Shown here in pieces: positions 30,261 through 42,640 of a DNA stretch of 64,000 bases. Each line of letters starts with the position of its first letter. Position 1 is the stretch's first letter. This stretch comes from Teratosphaeria epicoccoides (taxonomy: Eukaryota; Ascomycota; Dothideomycetes; Mycosphaerellales; Teratosphaeriaceae). A program made the translations under genes and the position numbers. Under the pieces are notes generated by a model. The model saw only the letters and a list, made by a program, of their open reading frames with translations, had not been told where the DNA came from and made no database searches. The DNA lies in assembly GCA_021401465.1 (NCBI GenBank), contig JADDMT010000009.1:469122-533121 (forward strand). The letters run 5' to 3'.

Positions 30261-31986
30261 AGTCTCGGCTTATTCTTCTTCGAGCGTTACTGCTAACCGG
30301 CCTAAGAGGTTATACTCGCTCTTAGCCTCGTTGTTCCTACGCGTTTCTTGCGTAGTCTATTTTCAAATAGGCAACCTAGAGTCGTAACGCTTGTAGAACC
30401 TAAATACTCTCGTAAGTAAAGCAGCCTCCTTAGGGCGTAAACTCTACCCCGAACAATACAATTCCTTAGACAATCTTCTAATGCGAGTAAGGGTAAGCTA
30501 CGACTAGTAGTCTCCTTAGGTGTCGTTGCATGCAGTCGGCTAGTTCGTCGTACTTAAGCTAGTCAACATGTTATACTCCATTAATCTATAGGCAAGCCTA
30601 AGCCTACTAGTTCTATATAATTCGGATGATATCGAGTCTAATATCACGTAGCGGCATGGCCTATCTCTCTATGCCCTCGTCTTCCTCGTAATTAGGAATG
30701 ACGGCTTCGACAAGCTCATAGTTGTTGTCTGAACCTTCTTCTTCTTCTAGCTCCTGTTACCTCAGGACTATTACACTAGAAGGTGCACCCCTTAGCGCGC
30801 AGATCGATTGCGCCTTGCTATAGCTAGGGTACTATCTAGAACTATCTTTATTACTCATGTGAATTCGACAATCGTCGTCGTAGCACATAGTCTAAGTAAG
30901 TAAGGCATAGTCTAGTTCTCGAGTAGCGGCAGCTATTTGCTTAGGTGCCGATGTTGTCGCGCAAGCATGTTCTGTCCGTTATAGTTCCTGACGCTGTTTC
31001 TTTGCGAAACACTTGCAGGCAAAGTGTCCTTTCTTTCCATAGTTATAGCACTCGAGGTTACTCTTGTCGAATAGCTTCTTCAGACTATTCTAGGTAGGAG
31101 AGCCCTTCTGTAGCTTTCCTTAGGGTCCGCTCTTTAGGCGTCCCTTAGTTGCATCTAACTCTATTAGTTAGAGACTATAATAATCGCTTCGCTATTTTAG
31201 TGCTAATCGTTAGACCTTATAGTTAGCCTGTGCTAGCCTGCGATTTCTATGTTGTCGTTCCTGCTGTTATTCCTAGATGCGATTATCGATCCTAATCGCA
31301 AGATCGCTTAGTTCCTTGAATGTCGTTAGCTAATCTCCCTAGGCAATTTCGTCTTTAACTGTCTCCTTAAGTCCCTAATAGAACTAAGTAGCTAAAGCAT
31401 TATCATTCTAGTCGACTTAAGCAGAGAGGGTCTAAAAGTCCGCATAGTACTTGATAGCAGAACCCTTCTGCTAGATTCCTAGGAGAGCTCTCTTAGCCTC
31501 TTGTTGTTTGTTGCCAAGCCTAAAGGCTTCGCGTAACGCCTTAAACAAGGACTTGTCTAAGTTAAGAACCTCCCTAGTTGTTATCTTCCTAGCTTCGACG
31601 CTACTAACGTGATCTAGATAATCTGATAGGTAAGGCTAGATGAACTCGAACGCTAGTCCCTTTAGGTAAGAGACGATATACATCATTCGCTTATAATGTG
31701 TCGTAAACTATTCCGTATCTACATTAAATGCTAACTAGCATTAGAGGATGAACATCTTAACTTAGGATCGTTGTCCTGTAAACTCTGTAGGGCTTCCTAT
31801 CTTGAAGCCATTGTTGCCGTGCCCGTTTCTAGTAGTCAAACCTGCGACAGATGCTAGAGCTATCTCGCTAAGGTGAATGGATTCAAGCTACTAAGTAATT
31901 TAAGGTATAGCAGCAACTTGTTCTCGTAGTGTCAGTTAACTATCGTCGCTAGAGGTTAAACTAACAGCTAAGGAATTACTTGACAT
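30230..31986 (-). pseudogene. gypsy copy A gag remnant
   Basis: Minus-strand remnant starting with the ATG at 31986 just inside the 5' LTR. It contains the capsid-like region and the former CCHC knuckle near 31040. Many stops. Confidence 0.65.
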
Positions 31987-32045
31987 AGGCGTATGTTAAG
32001 CGCTCGACGAGTCCCCTGATACTTCCTTAGGAGTAGTGCTCAAAG

Positions 32046-32526
32046 TGTTAGAAGGGTAGGTGCCGATAGCAGGAAGGGGATCAGGTGTTAGACTCGCAGA
32101 GTAGTAAAGAATATCGACAATAGCAATTAACCTTGTAACTGACTATCCCCTAGGGAAAGGGAATTAAATTGAAATTAAGCATGAAGCTCCTAACTGCCTG
32201 TCCTAAAGCTATCCCTATATACTAGAGAGACAGGGCAGCTCTGTTAGATCTATTAACAGACCTGTTAGACCTATGTCTGTAGATCTGTAGACTAACCCTA
32301 TAGATCTAGGCGTCTATCTTTACGTAACAGATCCTCTCTTCCTACATGCCTGTAGATCTGTAGACTAACCCTACAGATCTAGGTGTCTGTCCTTATGTGA
32401 CAGATCCTTTCTTCTATGCATGCGTTATGACTTATAGTACTCGTGACTTATAGCACTGTGACTTCATAGCACTCATGACAGCTATGACTCTAGCTATAGT
32501 GCTCGTGACTTATAGCACTCATGATA
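32046..32526 (-). repeat. 5' LTR of gypsy copy A
   Basis: 481 bp, starts TGTTA (TGTCA mutated) and ends TGATA (TGACA mutated). Immediately followed by internal sequence of copy B. Confidence 0.8.
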
Positions 32527-32559
32527 ACGATCCCTAAATTAGTCCGTGAAAACAGCTAT

Positions 32560-35500
32560 TCTGGAAACGACGAGGTCCGCTAGAATTAGACCTACGGACA
32601 GACTAGACAGGGCTGTAACGATGTGCCGTAGTTAGCGCTAGATACAGGGACAACCTTAGAGTATAGGTGCACATTAACGAGACACTAGCCTAGGCCTTAA
32701 TAGATTCAGGATGCACTAGAATCTTCATGACGCCTAAGTTTGCTAGGATAGCTAGGATAAGGCTACAGGCAAAGACAAATGCTTTCTCACTATAAGCGAT
32801 TAATAGAAAGCTAGTTACGTACAACTAAGGAATAGTTGACAAGGAGACTAAGACAATACCTCTGCAGATAGGACGCTACTAAGAGATGATCTAGTTCGAC
32901 ATTATGGAGTTACCTAGCTTAGATGTAGTACTAGGGTTACTATAGCTAAGAAACACTAACCTCTACCTCGACTAGAAGAACGAGAGGATCTAGTTTCCGG
33001 AACTCTCAAGATCGATACCTCTACCTATAGTACACGACGCGCTAGCTAAGATCGAAATATGTGCTATGACTTTAAGCGAGATAGTCACTACTATCGAGGA
33101 TCTAGAACAGGAAGTGTATATCCTATAGGTTAAAGCAACATAATCTGAAGTTAAAGTCGAGTTTACTATTCCTGACGAGTATAAGGAGTTTGCTACTCTT
33201 TTCAAGGAAGAACCTAACTAAGAGGCTCTGCTAGAACACTAGGAGTAGGATCACAGGATACCCTTACTCCTAGGCAGAACGCCGACAAAGTAACTAGTTC
33301 GCCTATTATTAGTAGCAAAGCTGGAGATTCTCTGGAAATACCTTGAAGACAACCTCTAGAAGGGCTTTATCCGCGAATCATAGTCCCTAGCAGGGTATCC
33401 GATCCTGTTTGTCCCTAAAGGGGAAGACAACTAGCGACTTTACGTAGACTATTATAGGTTAAATGACATCACGATAAAGAATAGTTATCCGCTTCCTTTG
33501 CTTTCAGAGTTGCAGGATTGCCTATAAGGAGTAATATAGTTCTTAAAGTTTGACATACTAGGAGCGTATAACTGAATTTCAAATCAAGGAAGGTAACGAA
33601 TAGAAGACTACGTTCCGAACTAGGTTTAGACACTACGAGTATATAGTCATGCTATTTAGGTTAACAAACGCCCTAGCTACATAGTAGGCATTTATTAACA
33701 ATGTGCTACGAGAGTACCTTGACGTCTTTGTAGTTGTATACTTAGATGACATCCTTGTCTACTTACGAATGATTAAAGAACATAGGACTTATGTATGTAA
33801 GGTGCTTTAGAAATTCTAGGATTATAAGCTAAAAGTTAAGCCTTAGAAGAGCGAGTTTCATAAGCAAGAAGTCTAGTTCCTTGGCTACGTAGTAGCCTAG
33901 AACGAGATCAAGATAGACACTAAGAAGGTCAAAGTTGTAAGAGAGTAGCCTACGCTAACTAATGTTAAGGAAGTATAGTCCTTCCTTAGGTTTGCTAACT
34001 TCTACCGAAGATTCATCGCGAACTATTCGAGGATTATAGCACTACTTATAACCCTTACTACAAAGGATACACTATTCGTATAGGACGACGCCTAACAGAA
34101 TGCCTTCAAGGAACTTAAGCAACGATTTACAGATTAGCTAATCTTGCTTGTATTCGACCCTAACAAGCCTATTATAGTCAAAACAGATGCCTCTGACATA
34201 GCACTTAGGGCATGCTTAAGTTAACTAGGACCGAGTAGACGACTACAGCTAGTTGCCTATTACTCGAGAAAGCTGTCTAGACCTAAGCTCTATTATGACG
34301 TCTATAACAAAGAACTTCTAGCTATAGTAGACGCCTATAAAGCGTAGCGAGTCTACTTAGAAGGGTCTAAACACTAGGTTACGGTCTACATGGACTATGA
34401 GAACTTGCGATACTTTACTATGACGAAGGAGTAAAACTAACAACAAGTCCGATAGAGTAAGGAACTCTCTAGCTTTAACTGCAAGATCGTCTATTACAAG
34501 GGATCTAATAACGCACGCGCCGATACACTTAGCTGCTAGACTAACTACATAAAGGGCGTGAAATAGGAGAAACATGCTATTTTCTAGAAAAATGGTAATA
34601 GCACGCTCGGAGTTAACTAACTCGCGGCTATAGCTATTACATAGACTAGTGAGTTCTAGGACAACCTGAAGAACGCACTACTCTACGACCTAACTATACT
34701 TGCTGTCCATAACGACATTAAGGGACAGGAGGACTAGGAAGACAAAGACAGAATGCTTCTCTTCTAAGGGTTAGTATACATGCTAACATCCTTACGTTTA
34801 GAGCTACTACGCCTCTAACATGACATTCCTTAGGCAGGATACCCGGGAGTGTCTAAAATGAAGCAAATTCTCTAACAAGAATATTACTTCCCTAGGATAG
34901 GCAGAGTAATCGAAGACTATGTCTGCTAATATGTAACTTGCTAACAGCGTAAGCATAACTATTATAAACTATATAGGCTACTACGACTACTACAGATACC
35001 CTAACGGCTATAGGAATCGCTCGCTATAGACTTTATTGTCAAACTACCCTAGTCGAGAGAACCCGCTACTAACGAGTTCTTCGATAGAATCATGGTAGTA
35101 GTCGACTAATTTACTAAGTTCAGGAAGTTTATCCTGTACCGCAAAGACTTTAAGACCGAAGATATTACACATGTCTTCATTAAATAGGTAGTAGCATTAC
35201 ATAGTATGCTACGAGACCTAGTAACAGATCGAGGATCCATGTTTACCTCTAACTTCTAGAAAGCCCTAATAAGACAATTCTAGGTCAAACATCGACTTAG
35301 TACTTCCTTCTACCCTTAAACGGATAGACAGACAGAACGTCTAAATTAGACGCTAGAATAGTACCTTCGATCCTATGTGAATAGGGACTAGAACAACTAG
35401 GTAGAGTTGTTGCTAATAGCGTCGCTCGCATATAATAGTACGCTAGTAGAGTCGACGGGACTCTCGCCATTTCAGATGGCGTACAGATTAGCTATAGAAG

Positions 35501-36087
35501 ACGTTCCGGACGTCTTAACTAGTAATCTAAACCTAGTAGCACTCAGGCAAGTAAAACACCTCCGCTGACTACAAACAGAAGCATGACTCGACCTATAGTT
35601 CTATTAACAGAACATAGCATAGTACGCAAATCGCAAGAGAATTAAGGGACTAATTCTAAAGGAGGGGGACAAGGCGTATCTCCTCCGCCATTATATCAAA
35701 TCAGACAAGCTAAGTAAAAAACTAGCTGCTATGAAACTAGGACTATTCCGGATTAAGGCCAAGAAAGGACTAGTCAATTTTGAATTATAGCTACCTAAGC
35801 AGATAAGAATACACCCTGTATTCTATGTCTCTCTGCTAGAACAAGTAGCGCTAGACGCTATACTGTAAACGGAACCCTTACTACTCGACCCTAAGGTTAA
35901 AGAACTAGAGTACACTGTCGAGAAGATCGTCGACACTTGCTAGGTAGACAGACAGCGAGAGTACTTAGTAAAATGGGAAGGATACAGGAGTACTAAAAAC
36001 ACCTAGGAACCCCTAAAACACCTACGAAACTGTTAGCAAAAGATACGGAGTTTTAAGCGGAGAACGAACCTAGGAAGAAGATTATAA
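32560..36087 (+). pseudogene. gypsy copy B pol remnant
   Basis: Plus-strand protease (DSG-like region near 32705), reverse transcriptase with the YLDDIL segment near 33740, RNase H near 34160-34550, integrase, and chromodomain near 35920-36030. More stops than copy D, so either older or more heavily mutated. Confidence 0.75.
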
Positions 36088-36712
36088 GCCACGATTAGGC
36101 TCCTGCGGGACGCTATCAGTAGGCTTAGCTACCACGCCATCTAGGAAACCCTAGTACGATGCGTTAGCGAAACCTTCTATTACGCTCTATGTCGTAGGAC
36201 TAAGCGCAAGACCCGCTAAGGGATCTAGGTTAAGAAGGAACCCGGTCTGCTAAAGAGCCTGCTCTTTAGCCTCGTCCTCCCTAATCTCACGCTCCTTAAG
36301 AGCGCGACTATCCTCGACCTTATAGTTAACTGCATCTAACTGTTTCCGAAGACGTATCTCCTTTACATGCGCCTCTATTATCTTTTACGAAGCCTTAGCT
36401 AGGGCCGCCTTTGCATAGTCGAGATTAGTAATTAGTCTTTTCCACTAATTACCTAACCTCTTCTATTCGACCTCTGTTACCTTTACGTCGCAACTTCGAC
36501 AGTTGCTAAAGTAATAGTACGAACATTTCCCTAAGGAAATGTGCACTTAACAAACGAGTTTTAACTCTTGACACTAAGTATAAGACTTCATGCTTTCCTT
36601 GCCCTAACGATAGATTTAATTCGCGCGGCATTTGCGTTTCTAGGTTAAAGGGGCGTTAGTGTCTAGAATGACAAAAGGTAGTAACATAGAAAGAGAAGAC
36701 ATTACTACGCAA
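36070..36712 (-). pseudogene. Accessory Zn2Cys6-like ORF of gypsy copy B
   Basis: Minus-strand counterpart of the 633-bp ORF of the other copies, from the ATG at 36712 to 36070. The length is not a multiple of three here, so small indels are present in addition to stops. Confidence 0.55.
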
Positions 36713-36781
36713 AGGAATTAGCAAGAGAAACCCCGCACTAATAAGGTAGCTTAGGGACAAGCTAGGCTAAGAGGGGGATAG

Positions 36782-37201
36782 TATCATGAATGTCATAAGT
36801 TACGAGTACTATAGCCTAAGTCATAACACAGGCATAGAAGAAGGGATCTGTCACGTAAGGATAGACACCTAGATCTATAGGGTTAGTCTACAGATCTATA
36901 GGCTTACATAGGAGAAAGGATCTGTTACGTAAGGACAGATACCTAGATCTGTAGGGTTAGTCTACAGATCTACAGACACGGGTCTAATAGGTCTGTTAAC
37001 AGATCTAACAGAACTGCCCTGTCTCTCTAGTATATAGGGATAGCTTCAGGACAGGCAGTTAGGAGCTTCGTGCTTAATTTAATCCTCTCCTCTAGGGGGG
37101 ATAGTTAGTTACAAGGTTAATTGCTATTGTCGATATTCTTTACTACTCTGCGAGTCTAACACCTAATCCCCTTCCTGCTATTAGCACCTACCCTTATGAC
37201 A
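36782..37201 (+). repeat. 3' LTR of gypsy copy B
   Basis: 420 bp, starts TATCAT (TGTCAT mutated) after the polypurine run aagagggggata and ends ATGACA. Confidence 0.8.
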
Positions 37202-37850
37202 CCCCTAGTATTAACCGTATTACTATTTCAGATTCTTTATAGCTTTAATCTAGAAATACACCCAGAACTGCCTTAGGACGAGTCTTCTAAGGAGAGGGTA
37301 CTAGCTGCCGCGGAATTAGCGTGGCGTATACGCGAGGTACATTCGGTGCTAATAGAACACTAGAAAAAGGCCTTAAAATCCTAGATTAAACATAATAACG
37401 CCTGTGCTAAACCGATGTAGTATGCAGTTAGTACGAAGGTGTTACTGTTAACGAAGAATCTTAAGCTAAAACTTCTAAGTAAGAAGATGATGCCAAGGTT
37501 CGTCGGACCCTTCTAGATACATAACACGATAGGCTCGCAGGCATACTAGCTATCGTTGCTATCGTCGTATCGTGTACACGACGTCTTGTATATATCTCTA
37601 CTCGAACTATAGGTAGAGCGCGAGGGTAAAGAGCCTGCGGACCTAATGCTAGTAGTAGAAGAGAACGAAGAGTAGGAAGTCGAGAGTATTAAGGACAGTA
37701 TGTAGTGTAAAGGTACAACATACTATCTAGTAAAGTAGAAAGGATACCTACCTAGGTACACATAATAGGTTCTGGCTAAAGACTACAAGAATGCTCTAGA
37801 AGCTATTCATGAATTCGAAGAGTAGAGGAGGCGTAAGCAGGGCCTAAGAA
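37202..37850 (+). pseudogene. Integrase C-terminus and chromodomain of a second gypsy family
   Basis: The plus-strand frame contains LAAAELAWRIREVHSVL, then PRFVGPF and a YRVHDVLYISLLE-type segment, an acidic linker, and TTYYLVKxKGYLPRYTxxVLAKD, i.e. the GPF/Y module and a chromodomain of a Ty3/gypsy chromovirus. The sequence differs from copies A-D, so it is another family. Only about 210 codons remain, with several TAG stops. Confidence 0.7.
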
Positions 37851-38094
37851 GGTCGATTTGTAGGAAGATAAGAGTTTTAGAGCAGAGTTCTTAACATGTG
37901 TATGTAGTATATAACACGCAAAGTGACAATAAGAAACAAACGCCCTACTTATACATTATTGACGCCTAAAGGCATACCTAGAATAAACCTAAGGAGAACA
38001 TAAGACATACCCGGATTAGCTTCGTAGCTAATGCTTAGTAACTACTCGTTAAGAGCTTCCTAACCGAACCTAAAGTAGAAGAGTCTTTCTTGTT

Positions 38095-39280
38095 ATAGTC
38101 TACTAAGGACTACCTACCTGCACGGGGTCTACTAAATACCCTAAGGCGACTAGGAGTAATAGGAGTAGTAACGCCACGAAGAGAGGCTAGCATCTTCTTC
38201 TTTAGTAGGTTGCGAGAGAGCTCGTCTTTAGAGCCTATAGTAGCTAGAGAGCTAGCGACAGCCTTACCGCGTCTAGTCTTAACAACTACCTCCTCCTTAT
38301 CCTTAGCATTAGAAGGCGAAGAGACTTAGGCGCGCTTGCAGCTATCGCGCTCAGCCCTTGAGATCATCTTGCGCTTCTTGACATAAGTGTCGATTACATC
38401 ATTAGACTTAGTGTCTTCCTTAGGCGCAACTAGTACGGCAACACCGCAGCGCGCAGGAACCGCGTTAGGATCAAAAGTATCCTAAATGTCGTCATCCTCC
38501 TTATCCTCAAAGATCTAGCTTAGAGGCTTATACCTTAGTGTCTTAGCGGACGCTATGCGGATCGCAAGCAGGGAAGGTTCGGCTTCCTTGTCGCTAACCT
38601 TAATCTTAGCCCTAGCCTTCTTCTTCTTCTTAGATAGTAGCGTCAAGGCAGCATAGGTAGTAGCGCTACAATATGTTAGCTATATGCACGCGACAGGATT
38701 TAAGTAAGTAACTTACGGCTTAGTCCTCTAGACTAGCTTAGAGGCAGGCTGCCTCTTAGTATAGCGCTAGGGCGTAGCCTTAGCGGCAGGAATAGTAAAT
38801 TGCTTGATAACCTTCTTGCGGATCATCCGCGTCTTAAAGTTATTGTCGATAGAGGTAAGGGCCCTAAGTTGCTAACGCTAGCAGCTAGTTAGATACTTCT
38901 CGACGCTAACGTTAGCCTAGCGGAGAAAGTTAGCATTTATCCTTAGAGGGTACCTGTACTATATACGTAATATAGCAAAGGTCTTAACCCTAACAGTTAA
39001 CACCTTCAAGATCTTGTAGACTAAGTCTGCGATTAGACCTAGGCAAACGCTCTCGCCTATTAGCAGAGAGTCGAAGCAAACGCCGCTATGTAAGCGGTTC
39101 GTAGTTATAGTAAAGCATAAGAGGGTACTAAGTAGGTAGGCAAGTACCTTGTAGTACTTAGCCTGTAGCCTGTTTATAGTTAGAGTACCTTTGGCAAACC
39201 CCTTGTCGCGTGTACTCTAGAAGTCATCGATGTTACAGCAGAGCTAATTATACTCCCTATACACCTCTTTAGGGAGGTCC
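38095..39280 (-). pseudogene. Left-arm copy of an unidentified repeat ORF
   Basis: Minus-strand frame with YREYNQLCCNIDDF, GTLTINRLQAKYYKVLAYLL and LIADLVYKILKVLTVRVKT, later a Lys/Ala-rich tail with AEPSLLAIRIASAKTLRYKP and DTYVKKRKMISRAERDS. About 390 codons with multiple TAG stops and frame breaks. I do not recognise the protein. The basic tail suggests nucleic-acid binding, which is only inference. Confidence 0.45.
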
Positions 39281-39360
39281 TAGCATTTTTGATGCTTTAG
39301 ATCTTAGCTACGCTTTAGTTAGTACAAGTCACGCGTACCTCGCGGGTAGGGGACGCCTTA

Positions 39361-39598
39361 CTAACACGTAGAGGAGAGATGTGTGCAGCTTAGCTGCCAA
39401 GGTTGTCGAGGCATTGTCGACACGAGCGGCAATTACGTTACTAACATGTAGAGGAGAGATATGTGTAGCTTAGCTGCCAAGGTTGTCAAGGCATTGTTAA
39501 CATAAGCGACGATTACGTTAGTAACACGCAGAGGAGAGATGTGTGCAGCTTAGCTGCTAAGGTTGTCAAGGCATCGTCGACATAAGCGACAATTACGG
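39361..39598. repeat. Tandem array, three 80-bp units
   Basis: Units start at 39361, 39441 and 39521 (ctaacacgtagaggagagat and variants). Differences between units are almost all C/T or G/A. Located in the spacer of the inverted duplication. Confidence 0.9.
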
Positions 39599-40909
39599 TT
39601 AGAGCAAGTAGCGTCGAACTTAGTCTGCAGCACATAAACTATTATTACTAAGATGAGTTAATCGATCTTGATTAATTAATTGAAGAAGAAGAAGCTCCGT
39701 GTTAGACACGCAGGCATAGCAAGATAAAAGCTAAGCGAAGTAGAAGCAGAGGTTAATGTTAGTGTTTTAGAACAGGAAAGTTTAGGAAAGTAACAAGGTT
39801 TTTATACCCTCTGACAGCCCCCTGTTACCTACCGCAACCGTTAAGCTAGTAACTTAAACTACATGCGCAGAGTACCTGCCTTTAGTTAACTTACATAGGG
39901 ACCGAATAATGTAAGAACAGGTAACGCGGCTGTCACGCATGTGTACTAACTGTACTCGTGCTAGTATACTAGCATGAAAATGTGATAAGACCCGCGCTAG
40001 GAGTACGCTCCTGCTATTTCGAGCGGCATGCGCAAAGTATCCGCATACATTCCTACTAGCCCTGTAGTTCTACGACACGTTTCTTCACAGTTATGAGTGA
40101 ATAGGGACAGCTAAGCTATTTAGCGAAGCTAGCGCGTATGCTCGCCCTATAATTTTAAAGATTAACTAAAGTACGTACTTGTAATTTCCTGATATCTTGA
40201 TCCGCATGTAAAGCAAAGGTGTTACGAAGCCGCCTAACATGTAACAGATTAAAAACCCGCCTAAGTTAGTAACCTCTGTCCTGTATTCACTACGAAGATG
40301 TTAAGGTATATACATGACATATGTTACGTAGGCTATCTGCCTATTTACTCTTACGTAGTATAAGCGTGCTATGTCCTATACCCTATACGTTCTATATGCA
40401 TTACTTAGTAAGGCTAGGGACATCCTTATAGGAGGAGGGGTAGTGATACGGTTAATACTAGGGGGCTATTAGAGCCGCATAGGTTCTAATGCCTGCCCTT
40501 AGCATGTAGTGACCCTGCCATACATAGTAAGGAGGTCCTTTGTACATACGTTAGCTTACATGTCGTCTAGTAGGATTAGTGCTTAATGTAGGGATGCCCC
40601 TATGTTACTAACCTTATAGTACCCTTACAGGGGCTTCCTGACCCTACGGTACCCCTGCGGGGTTAGGCTTAGACATGCTTTCCCTAATTAAGGGGCGTTA
40701 GGGGTTATAAGCACCTCTAGCGCTACCTCTGCGATAAGCAGAAAGCAGCGCTATCTTGTACCTATCGAAAGGTCAGATTACTCTGCTACACTACGAGATA
40801 TTTTCGTATCATATAGCATATACATCTATATTACTATGTCAGCGGATTTAATGAGGGTAGTGTCTAATGCAACTATATTAATTATAATATCAAGCATTAA
40901 AAATGCTAG

Positions 40910-42080
40910 GAACTTCCTAAGGAAGTGTATAGCGAGTACAACTAGCTCTGCCGTAACATTAATGACTTCTAGAGGGCGCGTAACAAGAGGATTACTAAAG
41001 GCACTCTGACTATAAACAGGCTATAGGCTAAGTACTACAAGATACTCGCCTACCTGCTTAGCACTCTCTTGTGCTTTACTACGACTACTAACTACTTACA
41101 TAGCAGCGTTTGCTTTAACTCTCTGCTAATAGGCGAAAACGTTTGTCTAGGTCTAATTGTAGACTTAGTCTAGAGGATCTTGAAGGTGCTAACTGTTAGG
41201 GTCAAGACCTTTACTATAGTACGCATATAGTGTAGGTACCCTGTAAGAATACATGCTAACATCTCTACTAGACTCATGTTAGCATGCAGAACTACCTAAC
41301 TAGCTGTTAGCGTTAACAACTCGGGGCCCTTACTATAATCGACAGTGACTTTAAGACATAGATAATCTGTAAGAAGGTAATCAAGCAATTTACCGCTACT
41401 GTTATTAGGGCTACACTATAGCGTCGTACTATAAGGCAGCCCGCCTTAGAGCTAGTCTAGAGGACTAAGCCGTAAGTTACTTACTTAAATCCTGTTACGT
41501 ACGTATAGCTAACACATTATAGCGCTGCTGCCTATACTACCTCGACGCCTCTGTCTAAGAGGAAGAAGAAGGCTAGGGCCGAGATTAAGGTTAGCAACAA
41601 GGAAGCTAAACCTTCCCTACTTGCGATCCGCATAGCGTCCGCTAAGATGCTAAAGTATAAGCCTCTAAGCTAGATCTTTGAGGATAAGGAGGATAATGAC
41701 GTCTAGGATACCTTTGATCGTAACGTAATCCCTACGCGCTATAGTGTTGCCATACTAGTTACGCATAATAAAGACACTAAGTTCGACGATGTTATCGACA
41801 CTTATGTCAAGAAGCGCAAGATGATCTCGAGGGCTAAGCGTGACAGCCGCAAGCGCGCCTAAGTCTCTTCGCCTTCTAATGCTAAGGATAAGGAGGAAGA
41901 GGTAGTTGTTACGACTAAGCATAGTAGGGCTGTCGCTAGCTCTCTGTCTACTATAGGCTCTAAAGACGAGCTCCCCTGTAACCTACTAAAGAAGAAGATA
42001 CTAGCCTTTCTTTGTAGCGTTACTACTCCTGCTACTCCTAGTCGCCTCGGGTTGTTTAGTAGTCTCTATGCGGGTAGGCA
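40910..42080 (+). pseudogene. Right-arm copy of the unidentified repeat ORF
   Basis: Plus-strand counterpart of the left-arm ORF: YSEYNQLCRNINDF, GTLTINRLQAKYYKILAYLL, and AKPSLLAIRIASAKMLKYKP followed by a basic tail. Broken by TAG stops. Its 3' end is interrupted by gypsy copy C at 42090. Confidence 0.45.
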
Positions 42081-42089
42081 GTCCCTAGC

Positions 42090-42560
42090 TGTCATAAGGG
42101 TAGGTGCTAATAGCAGGAAGGTGACTAGGTATTAGACTCGCAGAGCTGTGAAGAATATCGACAATGGCATTTAACCTTGTAACTGACTATCCCCTAGGGA
42201 AAGGGAATTAAATTAAGCACGAAGCTCCTAACTACCTGTCTAGAAGCTATCCCTATATACTAGAGAGACAGAGTAGCTCTGTTAGATCTGTCGACAGACC
42301 TAATAGATCTATGTCTGTAGATCTGTAGACTAACCCTACAGATCTAAGGGTCTATTATCCTGTGACAGATCCCTTCTTCCTTATAGGCCTGTAGATCTGT
42401 AGACTAACCCTACAGATCTAGGGATCTATCCTCACGTGACAGATCCTTTCTCCTATGACTATGCCTATGACTTATAGTACTCCTATGACTATACCTATAA
42501 CTCATAGCACTTAGGACCCTTATGATCCTAAAACCTATAGTACTCCTAACACTCATGACA
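42090..42560 (-). repeat. 3' LTR of gypsy copy C
   Basis: TGTCAT..ATGACA, 471 bp, preceded by target duplicate ctagc and followed by the reverse-complement polypurine tract. Confidence 0.9.
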
Positions 42561-42640
42561 CTATCCCCCTCTTAGCCTAGCTTGTCCCTAAGCTACCTTA
42601 TTAGTACAGGGTTTCTCTTGTTATTTCCTTTTATGCTATG

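Larger units (their letters stand above)
25965..32526 (-). mobile_element. Ty3/gypsy chromodomain retrotransposon, copy A, heavily RIP-mutated
   Basis: LTR sequences at both ends (25965-26388 and 32046-32526, TGTYA..TGAYA) bound an internal region reading minus-strand gag then pol, plus the plus-strand accessory ORF near the 3' LTR. All large frames are destroyed by stops at former CAG/CAA/TGG codons. Relative to copies C and D about 430 bp of the integrase region is deleted near 28050. The two LTRs differ in length (424 and 481 bp) and the flanking pentamers (aatag, acgat) do not match, so copy A may be a recombinant rather than a clean insertion. The right border is fused directly to copy B. 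Confidence 0.85.
32527..37201 (+). mobile_element. Ty3/gypsy copy B, 5'-truncated, RIP-mutated
   Basis: Starts abruptly at the equivalent of copy D position about 46298 (end of gag) and runs through pol to its 3' LTR (36782-37201). It has no 5' LTR or gag. It faces copy A head to head. Frames are broken by C-to-T/G-to-A transitions. Confidence 0.85.
37851..42089. repeat. Unidentified repeat containing a 1.2-kb inverted duplication
   Basis: The left arm (about 38095-39280) and right arm (about 40910-42080) are reverse complements of each other with transition-type differences; each carries the same ORF remnant pointing outward. The 1.6-kb spacer holds an 80-bp tandem array and AT-rich sequence shared with 25601-25964. 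No TIR, reverse transcriptase or transposase is recognised. The right end is cut by the insertion of gypsy copy C. Confidence 0.6.

Noticed and set aside
37851..42089. Biosynthetic gene cluster or effector island
   Set aside because: All frames are decayed, and the sequence is duplicated and inverted, as for a mobile repeat.
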